64,000 nucleotides of DNA from an uncultured Tateyamaria sp. (GCF_947488715.1 NZ_CANLAG010000001.1:620001-684000); one strand, 5' to 3'; positions 1-8,914 are shown, counted from the first letter of the stretch. Program-made: numbers and translations. The notes: generated by a model from the sequence alone, not told the origin.

Positions 1-2
1 CC

Positions 3-1376
3 ACATTGGGCGACCACCTGCGCGAGGTCGGCGTCACCAGCACGCTGGTCGGCAAGACCCACATGCGCCCCGACGAAGAAGGCATGAAACGCCTTGGCAT
101 TGATCCCGAAAGCACCATAGGCGCGCTGGTCAGCGAATGTGGTTTCGAGGTCTTCGTGCGGGACGACGGCACCAATGCGGCCACCGACAAGAACCGGCAT
201 GCCGAAGACTACGAACGTTACCTGCGCGCACACGGGATGGGCGGCGACACCCCGTGGGAGGAATGGGCCAACACCGCAATTGGCCCGGACGGCACAAAGA
301 AATCAGGCTGGTTTCTGGAAAACGCACCCTTGCCCGCGCGCGTTCCCAAAGAGCACTCGGAAACCGCATGGCTGACCACACGCGGGATCGAATTCATCGA
401 AAGCCAGGGGGACAAGCCCTGGCTGTGCCACCTCAGCTATATCAAACCGCACTGGCCCTATCTGGCCCCCGCGCCCTACAACGACATGTACACGCGCGAT
501 GATCTGCCACCCGTGAACCGCCGGCCGCAGGAACACAGCCACCCGCTTTTGCAAGCCTGGACGCAGACGCGCATCTGCAAGAGCTTCTCCCGCGAAGATG
601 TTCGCGAGATCGTGGCACCTGTCTACATGGGGCTGATCAAGGAACTCGACGACAACATGGGCCGGTTGTTTGGCCACCTCGAACAGAGCGGGCGGATGGA
701 CGACACCATGGTCGTGTTCTGCTCGGATCACGGCGACAACATGGGGGATCACTGGATGGGCGAAAAGGACCTGTTCTACGATTGCTCCGCCCGAATCCCG
801 CTGATCGTGTATGACCCCCGGACCCAGGCAGACAGCACGCGCGGCACATCATGTGACAAGCTGGTCGAGGGGATCGACCTGGCGCCTACATTTCATCAAC
901 TTATGGGCGGCGAGGCCAAGCCCCATGTGATGGAAGGGCGCTCGCTTGAACCGCTCTTGCACGGTCAGGATGCGCCGTGGCGCGACTATTGCATCTCGGA
1001 ATACGACTATTCCACCCGCGACGCCCGCCAGGACGTGAATGTCGATGAAAGCGATGCGCGCCTCGTCATGGTTTTCGACGGTCGTTGGAAATACGTGCAT
1101 GTCGAACTGATGCGCCCGATGCTGTTTGACCTCGAAACCGACCCGGACGAATTGCACGACCTGGGCGACAGCCCCGACCACCAGGATCAGATCGCGCGCA
1201 TGCGGGACCTGCATTTCGAATGGGCGCGCAAGCACCACTCGCGGATCACCCGCAGCCCCCAGATCATCGAACGCATGGCCGCGGGCAAGGAACCGCCCGG
1301 CATCTACATCGCCTATTGGGACCGCGAAGAGGCCGAGGCAAACGGGTTGGTATCACCGCCACATCTGGACGCCTGA
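3..1376 (+). CDS. sulfatase / phosphonate monoester hydrolase family, 5' truncated
   Basis: Alkaline-phosphatase-superfamily hydrolase that would cleave sulfate or phosphonate esters with a formylglycine nucleophile. The frame is open from base 3 and the first residues (TLGDHLREVG, then GKTHMRPD) sit in mid-domain, so the N-terminal third with the C-x-P-x-R formylglycine motif lies outside the window. What remains shows the second metal-binding block (SDHGDNMGDH) and the C-terminal EYDYS...GRWKYVH region usual in choline-sulfatase and phosphonate-monoesterase relatives. It ends in TGA at 1374-1376. The next gene faces it, so it belongs to an operon to the left. The substrate cannot be told. 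The TTG at 6 is not a believable start. Confidence 0.85.
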   Translation, partial: TLGDHLREVGVTSTLVGKTHMRPDEEGMKRLGIDPESTIGALVSECGFEVFVRDDGTNAATDKNRHAEDYERYLRAHGMGGDTPWEEWANTAIGPDGTKKSGWFLENAPLPARVPKEHSETAWLTTRGIEFIESQGDKPWLCHLSYIKPHWPYLAPAPYNDMYTRDDLPPVNRRPQEHSHPLLQAWTQTRICKSFSREDVREIVAPVYMGLIKELDDNMGRLFGHLEQSGRMDDTMVVFCSDHGDNMGDHWMGEKDLFYDCSARIPLIVYDPRTQADSTRGTSCDKLVEGIDLAPTFHQLMGGEAKPHVMEGRSLEPLLHGQDAPWRDYCISEYDYSTRDARQDVNVDESDARLVMVFDGRWKYVHVELMRPMLFDLETDPDELHDLGDSPDHQDQIARMRDLHFEWARKHHSRITRSPQIIERMAAGKEPPGIYIAYWDREEAEANGLVSPPHLDA

Positions 1377-1404
1377 GACCCAACCCAGTCTAGGCCGACA
1401 CTGC

Positions 1405-1788
1405 CTATTTGAAGTGCGCGGCCTGACCGGACAGAGAGACTGAAAGGCTCACGCTGCCTTCGTTGATCAGCCACTTGCGGATCTCATAGTCTCGCGCGCC
1501 CGAAAGGTGCATGGGATCATTGATGGCTAGCACGTGGGCGGTTTCAAAATCTGGCGCGCGATAGATCATCATGCCTTCCGCGTCCATCGCTATCCCGGTC
1601 TTATCCGAAATCGGCCCGGCCAGGAACAACACGCCCTCAGCCTCCAGCTTCTTTTGATAGGCCAAGTGATCGGGCAACGACTCTTTGACCAGCGAAATAT
1701 CGTTTGGCGTGCTTTTGATCACATACAGCTCCAGCGCAAGCGCGCCGCGCGCCTTGGCCTCTGCCTTGTACTTGTCCCAGTCTGGCAC
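1405..1788 (-). CDS. YciI family protein
   Basis: Small ferredoxin-like alpha/beta-barrel protein of the YciI/YCII family, about 127 residues. The core has LAYQKKLEAEGVLFLAGP followed by GMMIYRAPDFETA, the usual family layout in which a His/Asp pair lines a putative active site. Biochemistry is unknown for most members. The open frame reaches a TTG at 1812, but I prefer the GTG at 1788 because GGGAGGA lies about eight bases before it; the TTG has no such site and forms part of a TTGACA that could be a -35 element. The gene is convergent with the sulfatase and divergent from the nitroreductase operon. Confidence 0.75.
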   Translation of the reverse strand: MPDWDKYKAEAKARGALALELYVIKSTPNDISLVKESLPDHLAYQKKLEAEGVLFLAGPISDKTGIAMDAEGMMIYRAPDFETAHVLAINDPMHLSGARDYEIRKWLINEGSVSLSVSLSGQAAHFK

Positions 1789-1862
1789 GTGGATGTCCTC
1801 CCTCTTTGTCAACGCGATGCTATCGGCAACGTAAAACCCTTCAAGTTAAAAAATCGATTTTA

Positions 1863-1890
1863 TTGGACAACGCGCAAAAATACCGATTAT
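1863..1890 (+). promoter_or_regulatory. putative promoter of the nitroreductase-TRAP operon
   Basis: TTGGAC at 1863-1868 and GATTAT at 1885-1890 with a 16-base spacer lie in a locally AT-rich stretch, 30 bases before the proposed TTG start of the operon's first gene. Assigned by eye only. Confidence 0.35.
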
Positions 1891-1919
1891 CTCCCAAAAG
1901 AAAGACGGGGGGACACGGC

Positions 1920-2573
1920 TTGAGTTCGCATTTGGAGCAGCTCCGGCAATCCGCGCAGGATGATGTGCGTGGGCTGCGGGGCAAGATTGATCGTCTGTCG
2001 GATGATCAGATTGATCTTATCCTGACCGGGGCGCGGTCGCACTATGCCTGGACGGATCGGCCCGTCGCCGATGATATGTTGCGCGACATCTTCGACATCA
2101 TGCGCATGGGCCCAACCAGCATGAACACCTGCCCGGCGCGGCTGATCTTTGTCCGCTCCACCGAGGCCAAGGAACGTCTCGCGAAATCCCTCAAACCCGC
2201 GAATGTGCCAAAGGTCATGGGCGCTCCGGTCACCGCGGTCATCGCGCATGATCTGGGATTCTGGACCCATCTGCCCCGCCTGTTCCCGCACGAGGATCGC
2301 CGCCCGATGTTCGAGGGCAAACCAGCGCATATCGAGGCCACGGCCTTTCGCAACGCCACGCTTCAGGGGGCGTATTTCATGGTCGCCGCCCGTGCGCTCG
2401 GGCTGGATGTCGGTGCGATCTCGGGCTTTGACAACGCGGTTGTGGATGCTGAGTTCTTTGAGGGCACAACGCTCAAATCGAACTTCCTGTGCAATGTCGG
2501 CTACGCGGATGAAACCGCGCTGTTCCAACGCTTGCCCCGGTTCGACTTTGACGACGTGTGCGAAATCATCTGA
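1920..2573 (+). CDS. RutE-like nitroreductase family protein
   Basis: FMN-dependent oxidoreductase of the nitroreductase fold, closest in pattern to RutE/HadB malonic semialdehyde reductases: MGPTSMNTCPAR near the N-terminus, APVTAVIAHD, the LPRLFPHED segment, and SGFDNAVVDAEFF...LKSNFLCNVGY near the C-terminus. RutE reduces malonic semialdehyde to 3-hydroxypropionate, but the substrate here is not known. I chose the TTG at 1920 because GGGGGA lies 7-12 bases upstream; the longer frame from 1806 would add 38 low-complexity residues. The protein is 217 residues, slightly longer than RutE. It is the first gene of a six-to-seven gene operon with OsmC, TRAP, dioxygenase and LeuA-like genes. Confidence 0.8.
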   Translation: MSSHLEQLRQSAQDDVRGLRGKIDRLSDDQIDLILTGARSHYAWTDRPVADDMLRDIFDIMRMGPTSMNTCPARLIFVRSTEAKERLAKSLKPANVPKVMGAPVTAVIAHDLGFWTHLPRLFPHEDRRPMFEGKPAHIEATAFRNATLQGAYFMVAARALGLDVGAISGFDNAVVDAEFFEGTTLKSNFLCNVGYADETALFQRLPRFDFDDVCEII

Positions 2574-2588
2574 CACAGGAGCCCGGCA

Positions 2589-3047
2589 ATGACCGTCAAG
2601 ATGAAGACTTCCGTGACCCTCACCGCCCGCGCTGAATGTCCCTCGCATTCGTTGTCACAGGTCGCGGTGCGCGATCTGGTGCAGATGATCGACGAACCCA
2701 CGGCGCGGGGCGGCACGAACAAGGGGTTCACCCCGACCGACACCGCCCTGAGCGCCCTGATCGGCTGCACCAACGTGATCGGCCACAAATGCGCGGCGAA
2801 ACTTGGCGTGGACATCGGCCACCTGAACATTTCGGCCACCTGCCGCTTCAACCGCCTCGGCGTGACCCTGAGCGACGAAATCGACGTCCCCTTCGAAGAG
2901 ATCGACCTGGTCGTCATCTCGGACGGGACCGCCACACAAGATGAACTGAACGCAGTCGCGGCCGACGTCGCGAAATACTGCCCGCTGGCCAAGCTCTTTC
3001 GCGGCGCCGGCACCGTCATAAACGAAGACTGGCAAAAAGCCGGCTAA
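2589..3047 (+). CDS. OsmC/Ohr family protein
   Basis: OsmC-like protein of 152 residues. OsmC/Ohr proteins reduce organic hydroperoxides with two cysteines; here they appear as LIGCTNVIGHKCA (about residues 57-67) and AKYCPLAKLF (about residues 130-140). The second copy in the YCPLAK context is the common OsmC form. The ATG follows CAGGAG and starts 15 bases after the nitroreductase stop, so the two are translated from one message. It could protect the cell from peroxides or thiol-reactive intermediates of the pathway encoded downstream, but that role is inferred from position only. Confidence 0.85.
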   Translation: MTVKMKTSVTLTARAECPSHSLSQVAVRDLVQMIDEPTARGGTNKGFTPTDTALSALIGCTNVIGHKCAAKLGVDIGHLNISATCRFNRLGVTLSDEIDVPFEEIDLVVISDGTATQDELNAVAADVAKYCPLAKLFRGAGTVINEDWQKAG

Positions 3048-3069
3048 CAACCAACTTGGGAGGAAAGAC

Positions 3070-4161
3070 ATGAAACTGACACGGCGTCTGGCCCTAGCAA
3101 CCGGGCTTGCACTGGGATTGGGAGGCGCGCTTGGCAGCGCGGCAACCGCTCAGGAAACAATCAATCTGACCGCCATCGACGGCTATCCGGCGCGGGCAAT
3201 GTGGGTTCAGGAATTTTCGAATTTCTTTATCCCGCGCGTGAATGAAGAGCTGGCAAAGACCGGCGCGTACCAGATCAACTGGATGGAAGCCTACGGCGGC
3301 CAAATCGTGAAACCACGCGGCGTTCTCGAGGGGATCAAGCTGGGGCTGGGTGACATCGGCATTGTCACCACCATCTTCCACAACTCGGCGCTGCCCTCGC
3401 AGGGCATTTCCGCCGTGACCCCCTTTGTGGCCGCAGACGCCCGTGTCGTGGCGCAGGCCGTCGACGAAATTGCGCGTGAATTCCCGCAAATGAGCGCGGA
3501 ACTGGCCGCTGAAAATCAGGTCTACCTCGCCACTGGCGTTGTGCTGGACACCTACCAGATGTTCTCGAAAACGCCGATCAATTCGCTGGCGGACATCGAG
3601 GGTCTCAAAGTGGCCGGTGCCGGGTACAACCTGCGCTATCTCGAGGGTATTCCGGGTGCCGCAGGCGTGCGCGGCGGTCTGCCCAACTTCTACAACATGC
3701 TGCAAACCGGTGTTGTCGACGCGGCGATGCTCTGGCCCGAAGCGGCCAAGACCTTCAAGATCGCAGAGGTCGCGCCCTACATGCTGCGCGCCGATCTGGG
3801 TGCTGTGAACTCCAAGACGGTCACCGTGAATGCCGACGTGTGGGAAGGTCTGCCGCAGGACGTAAAGGATGTCTTGCAAGCCGTGGCGATTGAATATCGC
3901 GACCACGTTGCAGGCGTCGCCATGGACCGCGCCACCGCATCGCGCGAGGCCTATGTCGCAGGCGGCGGCACGATTGTCGAACTGAGCCCCGAGGCGCGTC
4001 AGGCCTGGGCCGACGCCATGCCGAACATCGCGGTTGAATGGGCCAAAGAGATCGACGTCGCCGGTGGTCCCGGCTCTGCGATGCTGGCCGCCTACATGGG
4101 CAAGTTGAAAGCGGCGGGCATGACCCCGTTGCGCGACTGGTCTGCCGAAGCCACCAACTAG
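3070..4161 (+). CDS. TRAP transporter substrate-binding protein (DctP type)
   Basis: Periplasmic solute receptor of a tripartite TRAP transporter, 363 residues, with a signal peptide (MKLTRRLALATG, cleavage near ATAQE). A strong GGGAGGAAA ribosome site precedes the ATG. The fold is recognisable from GIVTTIFHNSALPSQG, SLADIEGLKVAGAG and the FYNMLQTGVVDAA hinge region. In most DctP proteins an Arg in the K-I-R position clamps the substrate carboxylate; here that position reads KVAGAG, so ligand recognition is probably unusual. It is followed directly by its two membrane partners. The substrate is likely the compound degraded by the downstream dioxygenase operon. Confidence 0.9.
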   Translation: MKLTRRLALATGLALGLGGALGSAATAQETINLTAIDGYPARAMWVQEFSNFFIPRVNEELAKTGAYQINWMEAYGGQIVKPRGVLEGIKLGLGDIGIVTTIFHNSALPSQGISAVTPFVAADARVVAQAVDEIAREFPQMSAELAAENQVYLATGVVLDTYQMFSKTPINSLADIEGLKVAGAGYNLRYLEGIPGAAGVRGGLPNFYNMLQTGVVDAAMLWPEAAKTFKIAEVAPYMLRADLGAVNSKTVTVNADVWEGLPQDVKDVLQAVAIEYRDHVAGVAMDRATASREAYVAGGGTIVELSPEARQAWADAMPNIAVEWAKEIDVAGGPGSAMLAAYMGKLKAAGMTPLRDWSAEATN

Positions 4162-4176
4162 GCACGGCAGGAAAAC

Positions 4177-4794
4177 ATGATGGCCTCCGTGCTGCACAAA
4201 ATCCGGTCTTTCACCGAGACCGTTGCAATCATCGCCAACGTCAGCGGGGCCTTTGTCCTGCTGGCGCTGGTGGTCATCATGAATATGGACGTCATTGCGC
4301 GGGGCGTGTTTCATGCCCCGTTTCGCGGTGTGGTCGAGCTGGTGATCTTTGCCCTCGTCCTCATCGTCTTTTTGCAACTGCCCGATGTGGTCCGCACCGG
4401 CAGGCTGACCCGCTCGGACGGGTTTCCCAGCCTGATGCGCGCCAGGACGCCGCGTCTCGGCGAGGGTCTGGAACGCATCATTCACGCGGTGTCTTGCGGT
4501 TTCATGTTCATGATCGTCTGGACGGTCTGGCCCGAGTTCACCGAGGCCTTCGAGAGTTGCCACTTCTTCACGCCGCCCGAATTTGGCGCACAGCCCACCG
4601 GCGCGTTCTGGCCTGATTTCAAGGCGGCGCTGGCGCGGTGCGACTACTTTGGCACGCCGGGCATTATGACTGTGCCATGGTGGCCCGCACGTCTGGCCAT
4701 CGTCTTTGGCTGCGTGATGGCGGGCCTGCTCTTTTTCTTCAAGGCCGCGTTGGGTGATCCCCAGCCGATCTCCGATGAACACAGCGAGGTCTAG
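4177..4794 (+). CDS. TRAP transporter small permease (DctQ)
   Basis: Small integral membrane subunit of the TRAP transporter, 205 residues, starting 15 bases after the receptor gene. Hydrophobic helices are visible near residues 20-40 (LLALVVIMNMDVIARGVF), 45-65 and 105-120, and at the C-terminus. The N-D-hydrophobic-A-R-G-x-F segment is the DctQ hallmark. A hydrophilic stretch with three cysteines (about residues 128-168) lies between the last two helices, longer than in the simplest DctQ proteins. It pairs with the receptor upstream and the large permease downstream. Confidence 0.88.
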   Translation: MMASVLHKIRSFTETVAIIANVSGAFVLLALVVIMNMDVIARGVFHAPFRGVVELVIFALVLIVFLQLPDVVRTGRLTRSDGFPSLMRARTPRLGEGLERIIHAVSCGFMFMIVWTVWPEFTEAFESCHFFTPPEFGAQPTGAFWPDFKAALARCDYFGTPGIMTVPWWPARLAIVFGCVMAGLLFFFKAALGDPQPISDEHSEV

Positions 4795-4797
4795 GCC

Positions 4798-6108
4798 ATG
4801 AGCCCGGTTGAAATCGGCATGTTGTCCGTGCTGGCGATTGTCACGCTGGTCTATCTGGGGCTCTACATCCCCGTGGCGCTGGGCCTTGTGTCCTTTGTGA
4901 CCATCTGGATCATCTCGGGCAAATCCATCCTCGCCTTCAATTTTCTCAAGATCGCGGTGGGTGACGGGGTCACGGAATACGAATTTGCCACGATCCCACT
5001 GTTCACCCTCATGGGCTTGCTTGTGTCCAAGGCGGGATTGGGCCGCGACATCTACGAAGTGATGAACTCCGCCTTTCGGCGCGTGTTGGCAGGGGTCGGC
5101 ATGGCCACCGTGGGGGCCAATGCGGTCTTTGCCGCGATCACCGGTTCGTCCATCGCGTCGGCCTCGGTCTTTACCAAGATCTCGGTGCCCGAGATGCTGC
5201 GGTTCAACTACAACAAACGCTTTGCCGTGGGCGTTGTGGCGGGGTCGTCCGTTTTGGGCATGATCATCCCGCCCTCTGCGATGTTGATCATCTACTCCTT
5301 CGTGGCCGAACAATCGGTGGGCCACATGTTCCTCGCGGGCATCATTCCCGGCCTGATCCTGACCGCTGCCTATATCGTGGCCATCTACGCCATGGCGCGG
5401 CTTTGGCCGTCGTACATCGGGTCAGACATTGCCGTCGACGACAGCGCGGGCCTGAGCACGTCGGAAATGATCTCCAAGGCGTGGCCGGTTGTTGTCCTCA
5501 TCATTCTGGTGCTGGGCGGCATCTACACCGGCTGGCTCACCCCGGTCGAGGCGGGGGCCGCCGGTGCCTCGCTGGCGCTTATCGTCGCGCTGGTGCGGCG
5601 CTCTATCAACTGGTCCGGGTTCTGGTCCACTCTGGTCGAAACCGGGCACATCACGGCCGCGATCCTGCTGCTGATCACCATGGCCTCCTTCTACAGTCGG
5701 ATGCTCGGCTTTGCGGGCCTGCCAAACGAACTCAACGCCGTGCTCAACGCGTGGGAGCTGTCCTTCTTCCAGATCATGCTGATCTACGTTCTGCTGATGC
5801 TGGTCCTCGGCACCCTGCTGGACACCGCCTCGATCATCCTGATCGTGGTCCCGCTCTTTATCACACTGATCGAGGAAATGGGGCTCAGCCTGATCTGGTT
5901 CGGCATCGTCACCGTCATCGGCGCAGAGATCGGATTGCTGACGCCGCCGCTCGGGATTTCCTGCTTTGTGATCAAAAGCACGCTCAACCGGCGCGACATC
6001 AGCCTCAAGGACGTCTTTCTGGGCGCGCTTCCCTTTGCGGCCATCATGCTCTGTGTGCTCATCCTGCTGATCCGCTATCCGGTTCTCTCCACCGCCCTGC
6101 TTAACTAG
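4798..6108 (+). CDS. TRAP transporter large permease (DctM)
   Basis: Large, multi-helix permease subunit of the TRAP system, 436 residues, which carries the sodium-coupled elevator transport step. DctM signatures include the GSSIASASVFTKISVPEM block, MIIPPSAMLIIYSFVAEQS, and LLTPPLGISCFVIKS near the end. It starts three bases after the small permease stop, so the subunits are translationally coupled. With the receptor at 3070 and the small permease at 4177 it makes a complete transporter. Confidence 0.93.
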   Translation: MSPVEIGMLSVLAIVTLVYLGLYIPVALGLVSFVTIWIISGKSILAFNFLKIAVGDGVTEYEFATIPLFTLMGLLVSKAGLGRDIYEVMNSAFRRVLAGVGMATVGANAVFAAITGSSIASASVFTKISVPEMLRFNYNKRFAVGVVAGSSVLGMIIPPSAMLIIYSFVAEQSVGHMFLAGIIPGLILTAAYIVAIYAMARLWPSYIGSDIAVDDSAGLSTSEMISKAWPVVVLIILVLGGIYTGWLTPVEAGAAGASLALIVALVRRSINWSGFWSTLVETGHITAAILLLITMASFYSRMLGFAGLPNELNAVLNAWELSFFQIMLIYVLLMLVLGTLLDTASIILIVVPLFITLIEEMGLSLIWFGIVTVIGAEIGLLTPPLGISCFVIKSTLNRRDISLKDVFLGALPFAAIMLCVLILLIRYPVLSTALLN

Positions 6109-6119
6109 GAGCCGACGCT

Positions 6120-7007
6120 ATGAAAGACGTATCCATCGACACGATCACGCAGGCCTTTCTGGATTACTGCGGCCCCGACACCGACCCGCGCACGCTGTTT
6201 GTGCTGCGCAAGATGGTCGAACACATGCACGCCTTTGCCAAGGAAACCGAACTGACGCACGCCGAATGGATGCGCGGTCTCAAGTTTCTCACCGATGCCG
6301 GGCAAATCTCCGACGATGAGCGCAACGAGTTTGTCCTGATCTCGGACGTCACCGGCATGTCGTCGCTGGTGGACATGCTGGGCTCGCGCCACGAGGGGAC
6401 CTCTTCGAGCGTTCTCGGCCCGTTTCACTCAGTCGGCGCACCGCATCTGCCCGTCGGGGGTGACCTCAAGAAAGACAACGAGGGCGCAACCGTTCTCGTC
6501 GAGGGCGTGGTCAAAGGCACCGACGGCCATCAGATCGAAGGCGCTGTGATCGAGCTTTGGCAGACGGCGGAAAACGGCCTCTACTACAGTCAGGACACGG
6601 GGCAGGGCGACTTCAACCTGTGCTGTTCAATGACCACCGGGACCGACGGGCGCTATGCCATGACCACGGTCAAACCCGCACCCTACAAAGTACCCGACGA
6701 CGGCCCGGTGGGCGAGTTGTTCCGCGCTACAGGCCGCGAACCCTGGCGCCCATCGCACCTGCATTTCATCGTGCAGGCCGAGGGCTATCGCGCATTGGTC
6801 ACCGAGGTGTTCGCCAATGGCGACCCCTATCTGGACCAGGACGCGGTGTTCGGCGTCCGCGAGGACCTGATCATGGACTACATCGAGTGCAGCGACCTGG
6901 ACGCACTGCCGGATGACCTCCAGATCGGCCGAAACGCCACCGTTCCCTATTACAAAGTCAATTTCGATTTCGTGCTGGCGCCCGAGGCGGCGCAGACACC
7001 GACCTGA
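6120..7007 (+). CDS. intradiol ring-cleavage dioxygenase (hydroxyquinol/catechol 1,2-dioxygenase family)
   Basis: Fe(III) dioxygenase of 295 residues that would open a catecholic ring between its hydroxyls. The four iron ligands are present: Tyr155/156 (GLYYSQD), Tyr189 (APYKVPDDGPVG), His213 and His215 (PSHLHF). An N-terminal helical domain (residues 1-95) of the dimerisation type precedes the catalytic beta-sandwich. Length and sequence favour the hydroxyquinol 1,2-dioxygenase subgroup, which makes maleylacetate, but no maleylacetate reductase is nearby. It sits between the TRAP permease (11-base gap) and the LeuA-like gene (11-base gap), so it is co-transcribed with both. Cytoplasmic. Confidence 0.88.
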   Translation: MKDVSIDTITQAFLDYCGPDTDPRTLFVLRKMVEHMHAFAKETELTHAEWMRGLKFLTDAGQISDDERNEFVLISDVTGMSSLVDMLGSRHEGTSSSVLGPFHSVGAPHLPVGGDLKKDNEGATVLVEGVVKGTDGHQIEGAVIELWQTAENGLYYSQDTGQGDFNLCCSMTTGTDGRYAMTTVKPAPYKVPDDGPVGELFRATGREPWRPSHLHFIVQAEGYRALVTEVFANGDPYLDQDAVFGVREDLIMDYIECSDLDALPDDLQIGRNATVPYYKVNFDFVLAPEAAQTPT

Positions 7008-7018
7008 AAGGAAAAAAC

Positions 7019-8230
7019 ATGCGTGAAACACATCTGGAAGACGGCAAATGGTGGGTCAGCCCGTACAATTTCGAGGCCGATGTACGCGGTGAACTGAACC
7101 TCCCCAAAAAGGTCGAGATCCACGATGCCACCCTGCGCGACGGCGAACAGACGCCGGGCGTGGTCTTTTCGGTCGACGACAAGATCGAGATCGCGACCAA
7201 GCTGAACGAGCTGGGTGTCGACCGGATCGAGGCAGGCATGCCCGCTGTCTCCCCGCAGGACCAACAGGCGATCACCGAAATCTCCAAACTTGGCCTCGAT
7301 TCCAAGATCTTCACCTTCGCACGCGCGATGATGAAAGACATCGACATGGCGCTGGAATGTGGCGCGGATGGTGTCGTGATCGAGGTCCCGATTGGCTACC
7401 CGAAACTGGTCACGCAATTTGGCTGGACCTGGAAAGACGTCGCCGAAAAAACCGCGCCGGTCATCAACTACGCACGCGAGAATGGCCTGCACGCGCTGTT
7501 CTTTCCCTATGACACGACCCGCGCGCGCAAAAGCGATCTGACCAACCTGTGCAACTACATCATGGACAACGCGCCGCCCGACAGCATCGGCATCGTGGAT
7601 ACCATGGGCTGCGCGACGCCAGAGGCGATCAAACATATGGTGCGTTGGGTCAATGACATGACCGGCCTGCCTATCGAAATTCACACCCACAACGACTTTG
7701 GCATGGGCGTCGCCACCGAACTGGCCGCCGTGACCGCAGGCGCGGTCTGCGTGCACAGCTGTGCCAACGGTCTGGGCGAACGCACCGGCAATGCCGCCCT
7801 CGAAGAACTGATGATGGGGCTGCACCTGCTCTACGGCTATGACACCAACTACAAGCTGGAAAAGATCCCCGAACTGGCCGCGATGATCTCCGAGAAATCC
7901 AACATCCCGATCGCCCGCAACAAGCCGGTGCTGGGCCACGGCAATTTCATCCGCGAGTCTGGTATCGGCATCAACTACGTGATGAATGACCCGCTGGTCA
8001 TGTTCGCCACCCACCCCGCGTTGACCGGCAAAACAGGCGAGGTCGTGCTGGGCAAAAAGTCCGGCAAGGCGTCGATCATCTACAAGATGGGAGAGCTAGG
8101 CCTGGGCGAATTGGAGGACGACAAGATCGCCGCAATCCTGGACGAAGTGAAAACAACCGGGATTGCCAAACGGGACGTACTGACAGATGAGGAGTTCGTG
8201 AATATCGTGTCGGCAGTCAAGACCGGCTGA
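7019..8230 (+). CDS. LeuA-like DRE-TIM metallolyase (isopropylmalate/homocitrate synthase family)
   Basis: TIM-barrel enzyme of 403 residues that condenses acetyl-CoA or cleaves/condenses 2-oxo acids. Seen are DATLRDGEQ (about 37-45), the metal-binding HTHND (about 221-225), and GLGERTGNAALEE. After the barrel comes a short subdomain with GHGNFIRESG and LGKKSGKASI. The C-terminal allosteric domain that gives leucine feedback in true LeuA is missing, which is typical of homocitrate, citramalate or catabolic members. The gene lies in an operon with an intradiol dioxygenase, TRAP transporter and GntR regulator, not with leucine genes, so a catabolic role is likely. I cannot name the substrate. 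Confidence 0.8.
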   Translation: MRETHLEDGKWWVSPYNFEADVRGELNLPKKVEIHDATLRDGEQTPGVVFSVDDKIEIATKLNELGVDRIEAGMPAVSPQDQQAITEISKLGLDSKIFTFARAMMKDIDMALECGADGVVIEVPIGYPKLVTQFGWTWKDVAEKTAPVINYARENGLHALFFPYDTTRARKSDLTNLCNYIMDNAPPDSIGIVDTMGCATPEAIKHMVRWVNDMTGLPIEIHTHNDFGMGVATELAAVTAGAVCVHSCANGLGERTGNAALEELMMGLHLLYGYDTNYKLEKIPELAAMISEKSNIPIARNKPVLGHGNFIRESGIGINYVMNDPLVMFATHPALTGKTGEVVLGKKSGKASIIYKMGELGLGELEDDKIAAILDEVKTTGIAKRDVLTDEEFVNIVSAVKTG

Positions 8231-8245
8231 TCGGTAAGGAACAGC

Positions 8246-8914
8246 ATGTACCTTGGAACTGACCCCAAGAACCAAACGCTAGAAAACTCGGCCACCCGTG
8301 TGGCCTACAACCGGTTGCGGCGGATGATCGTGACCGGGGCACTGGCGCCTGGGGTCAAACTCAAGATCGACAATCTCAAAGACGTGCTTGAGCTCGGTGC
8401 CTCTCCGATCCGAGAGGCGCTGAGCCTGCTGACATCCGATCAACTCGTGGTCCGCCTCGATCAACGCGGCTTCAGAACCGCCGAGACCAGTCGCGAGAAC
8501 TTCGAGGAAATCCTCGAATTGCGCTGCACCCTCGAAGGCAAGGCCCTGCGTCAGAGCATGGAAAACGCCTCCGACGATCACAACGAGGCCCTGATCCTCG
8601 CGCACCACAGAATGACGCGCGCCGAGCGGTCGGACCATGAGAACTTCGAACGCCACCACAAAGATTTCCACATGGCGCTGATCAGCAATTGCGGCTCGCC
8701 ATTGCTGATGCGCTTTTGTGACCAACTCTATGATCTGAACATCCGCTACCGCTACATCGCGGGCGCCTCATCGAACTATGATGGCCGCAGTGTCGACGCG
8801 GAACACCAGCACATCCTCGACGCCGTCCTCGGCGGCGATGCCCAAAGCGCCGAAGAGCAACTGGTCGCCCACTACCGCGTCACCGGGTCCTTCCTGTCAA
8901 AACGCTTCGCCTAG
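8246..8914 (+). CDS. GntR family regulator with FCD ligand domain
   Basis: Transcription factor of 222 residues. A winged helix (about 15-75: AYNRLRRMIVTGALAPG, SPIREALSLLTSDQLV) is followed by a helical FCD ligand-binding domain (ELRCTLEGKALRQS, FHMALISNCGSP, EHQHILDAVLGGD). FCD regulators usually sense organic-acid intermediates through a metal held by an Asp and three His residues; D/H candidates are present in these motifs. It begins 15 bases after the LeuA-like gene and closes the operon, so it most likely represses its own operon and is released by the substrate or an intermediate. Confidence 0.87.
   Translation: MYLGTDPKNQTLENSATRVAYNRLRRMIVTGALAPGVKLKIDNLKDVLELGASPIREALSLLTSDQLVVRLDQRGFRTAETSRENFEEILELRCTLEGKALRQSMENASDDHNEALILAHHRMTRAERSDHENFERHHKDFHMALISNCGSPLLMRFCDQLYDLNIRYRYIAGASSNYDGRSVDAEHQHILDAVLGGDAQSAEEQLVAHYRVTGSFLSKRFA

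Noticed and set aside
3094-5325. 743-residue minus-strand open frame over the TRAP genes
   Set aside because: It is antisense to three well-supported TRAP genes, has no family pattern and reflects GC-rich codon bias.
7019-8230. Biosynthetic 2-isopropylmalate synthase
   Set aside because: The allosteric domain is missing and the context is a catabolic operon, so leucine synthesis is unlikely.
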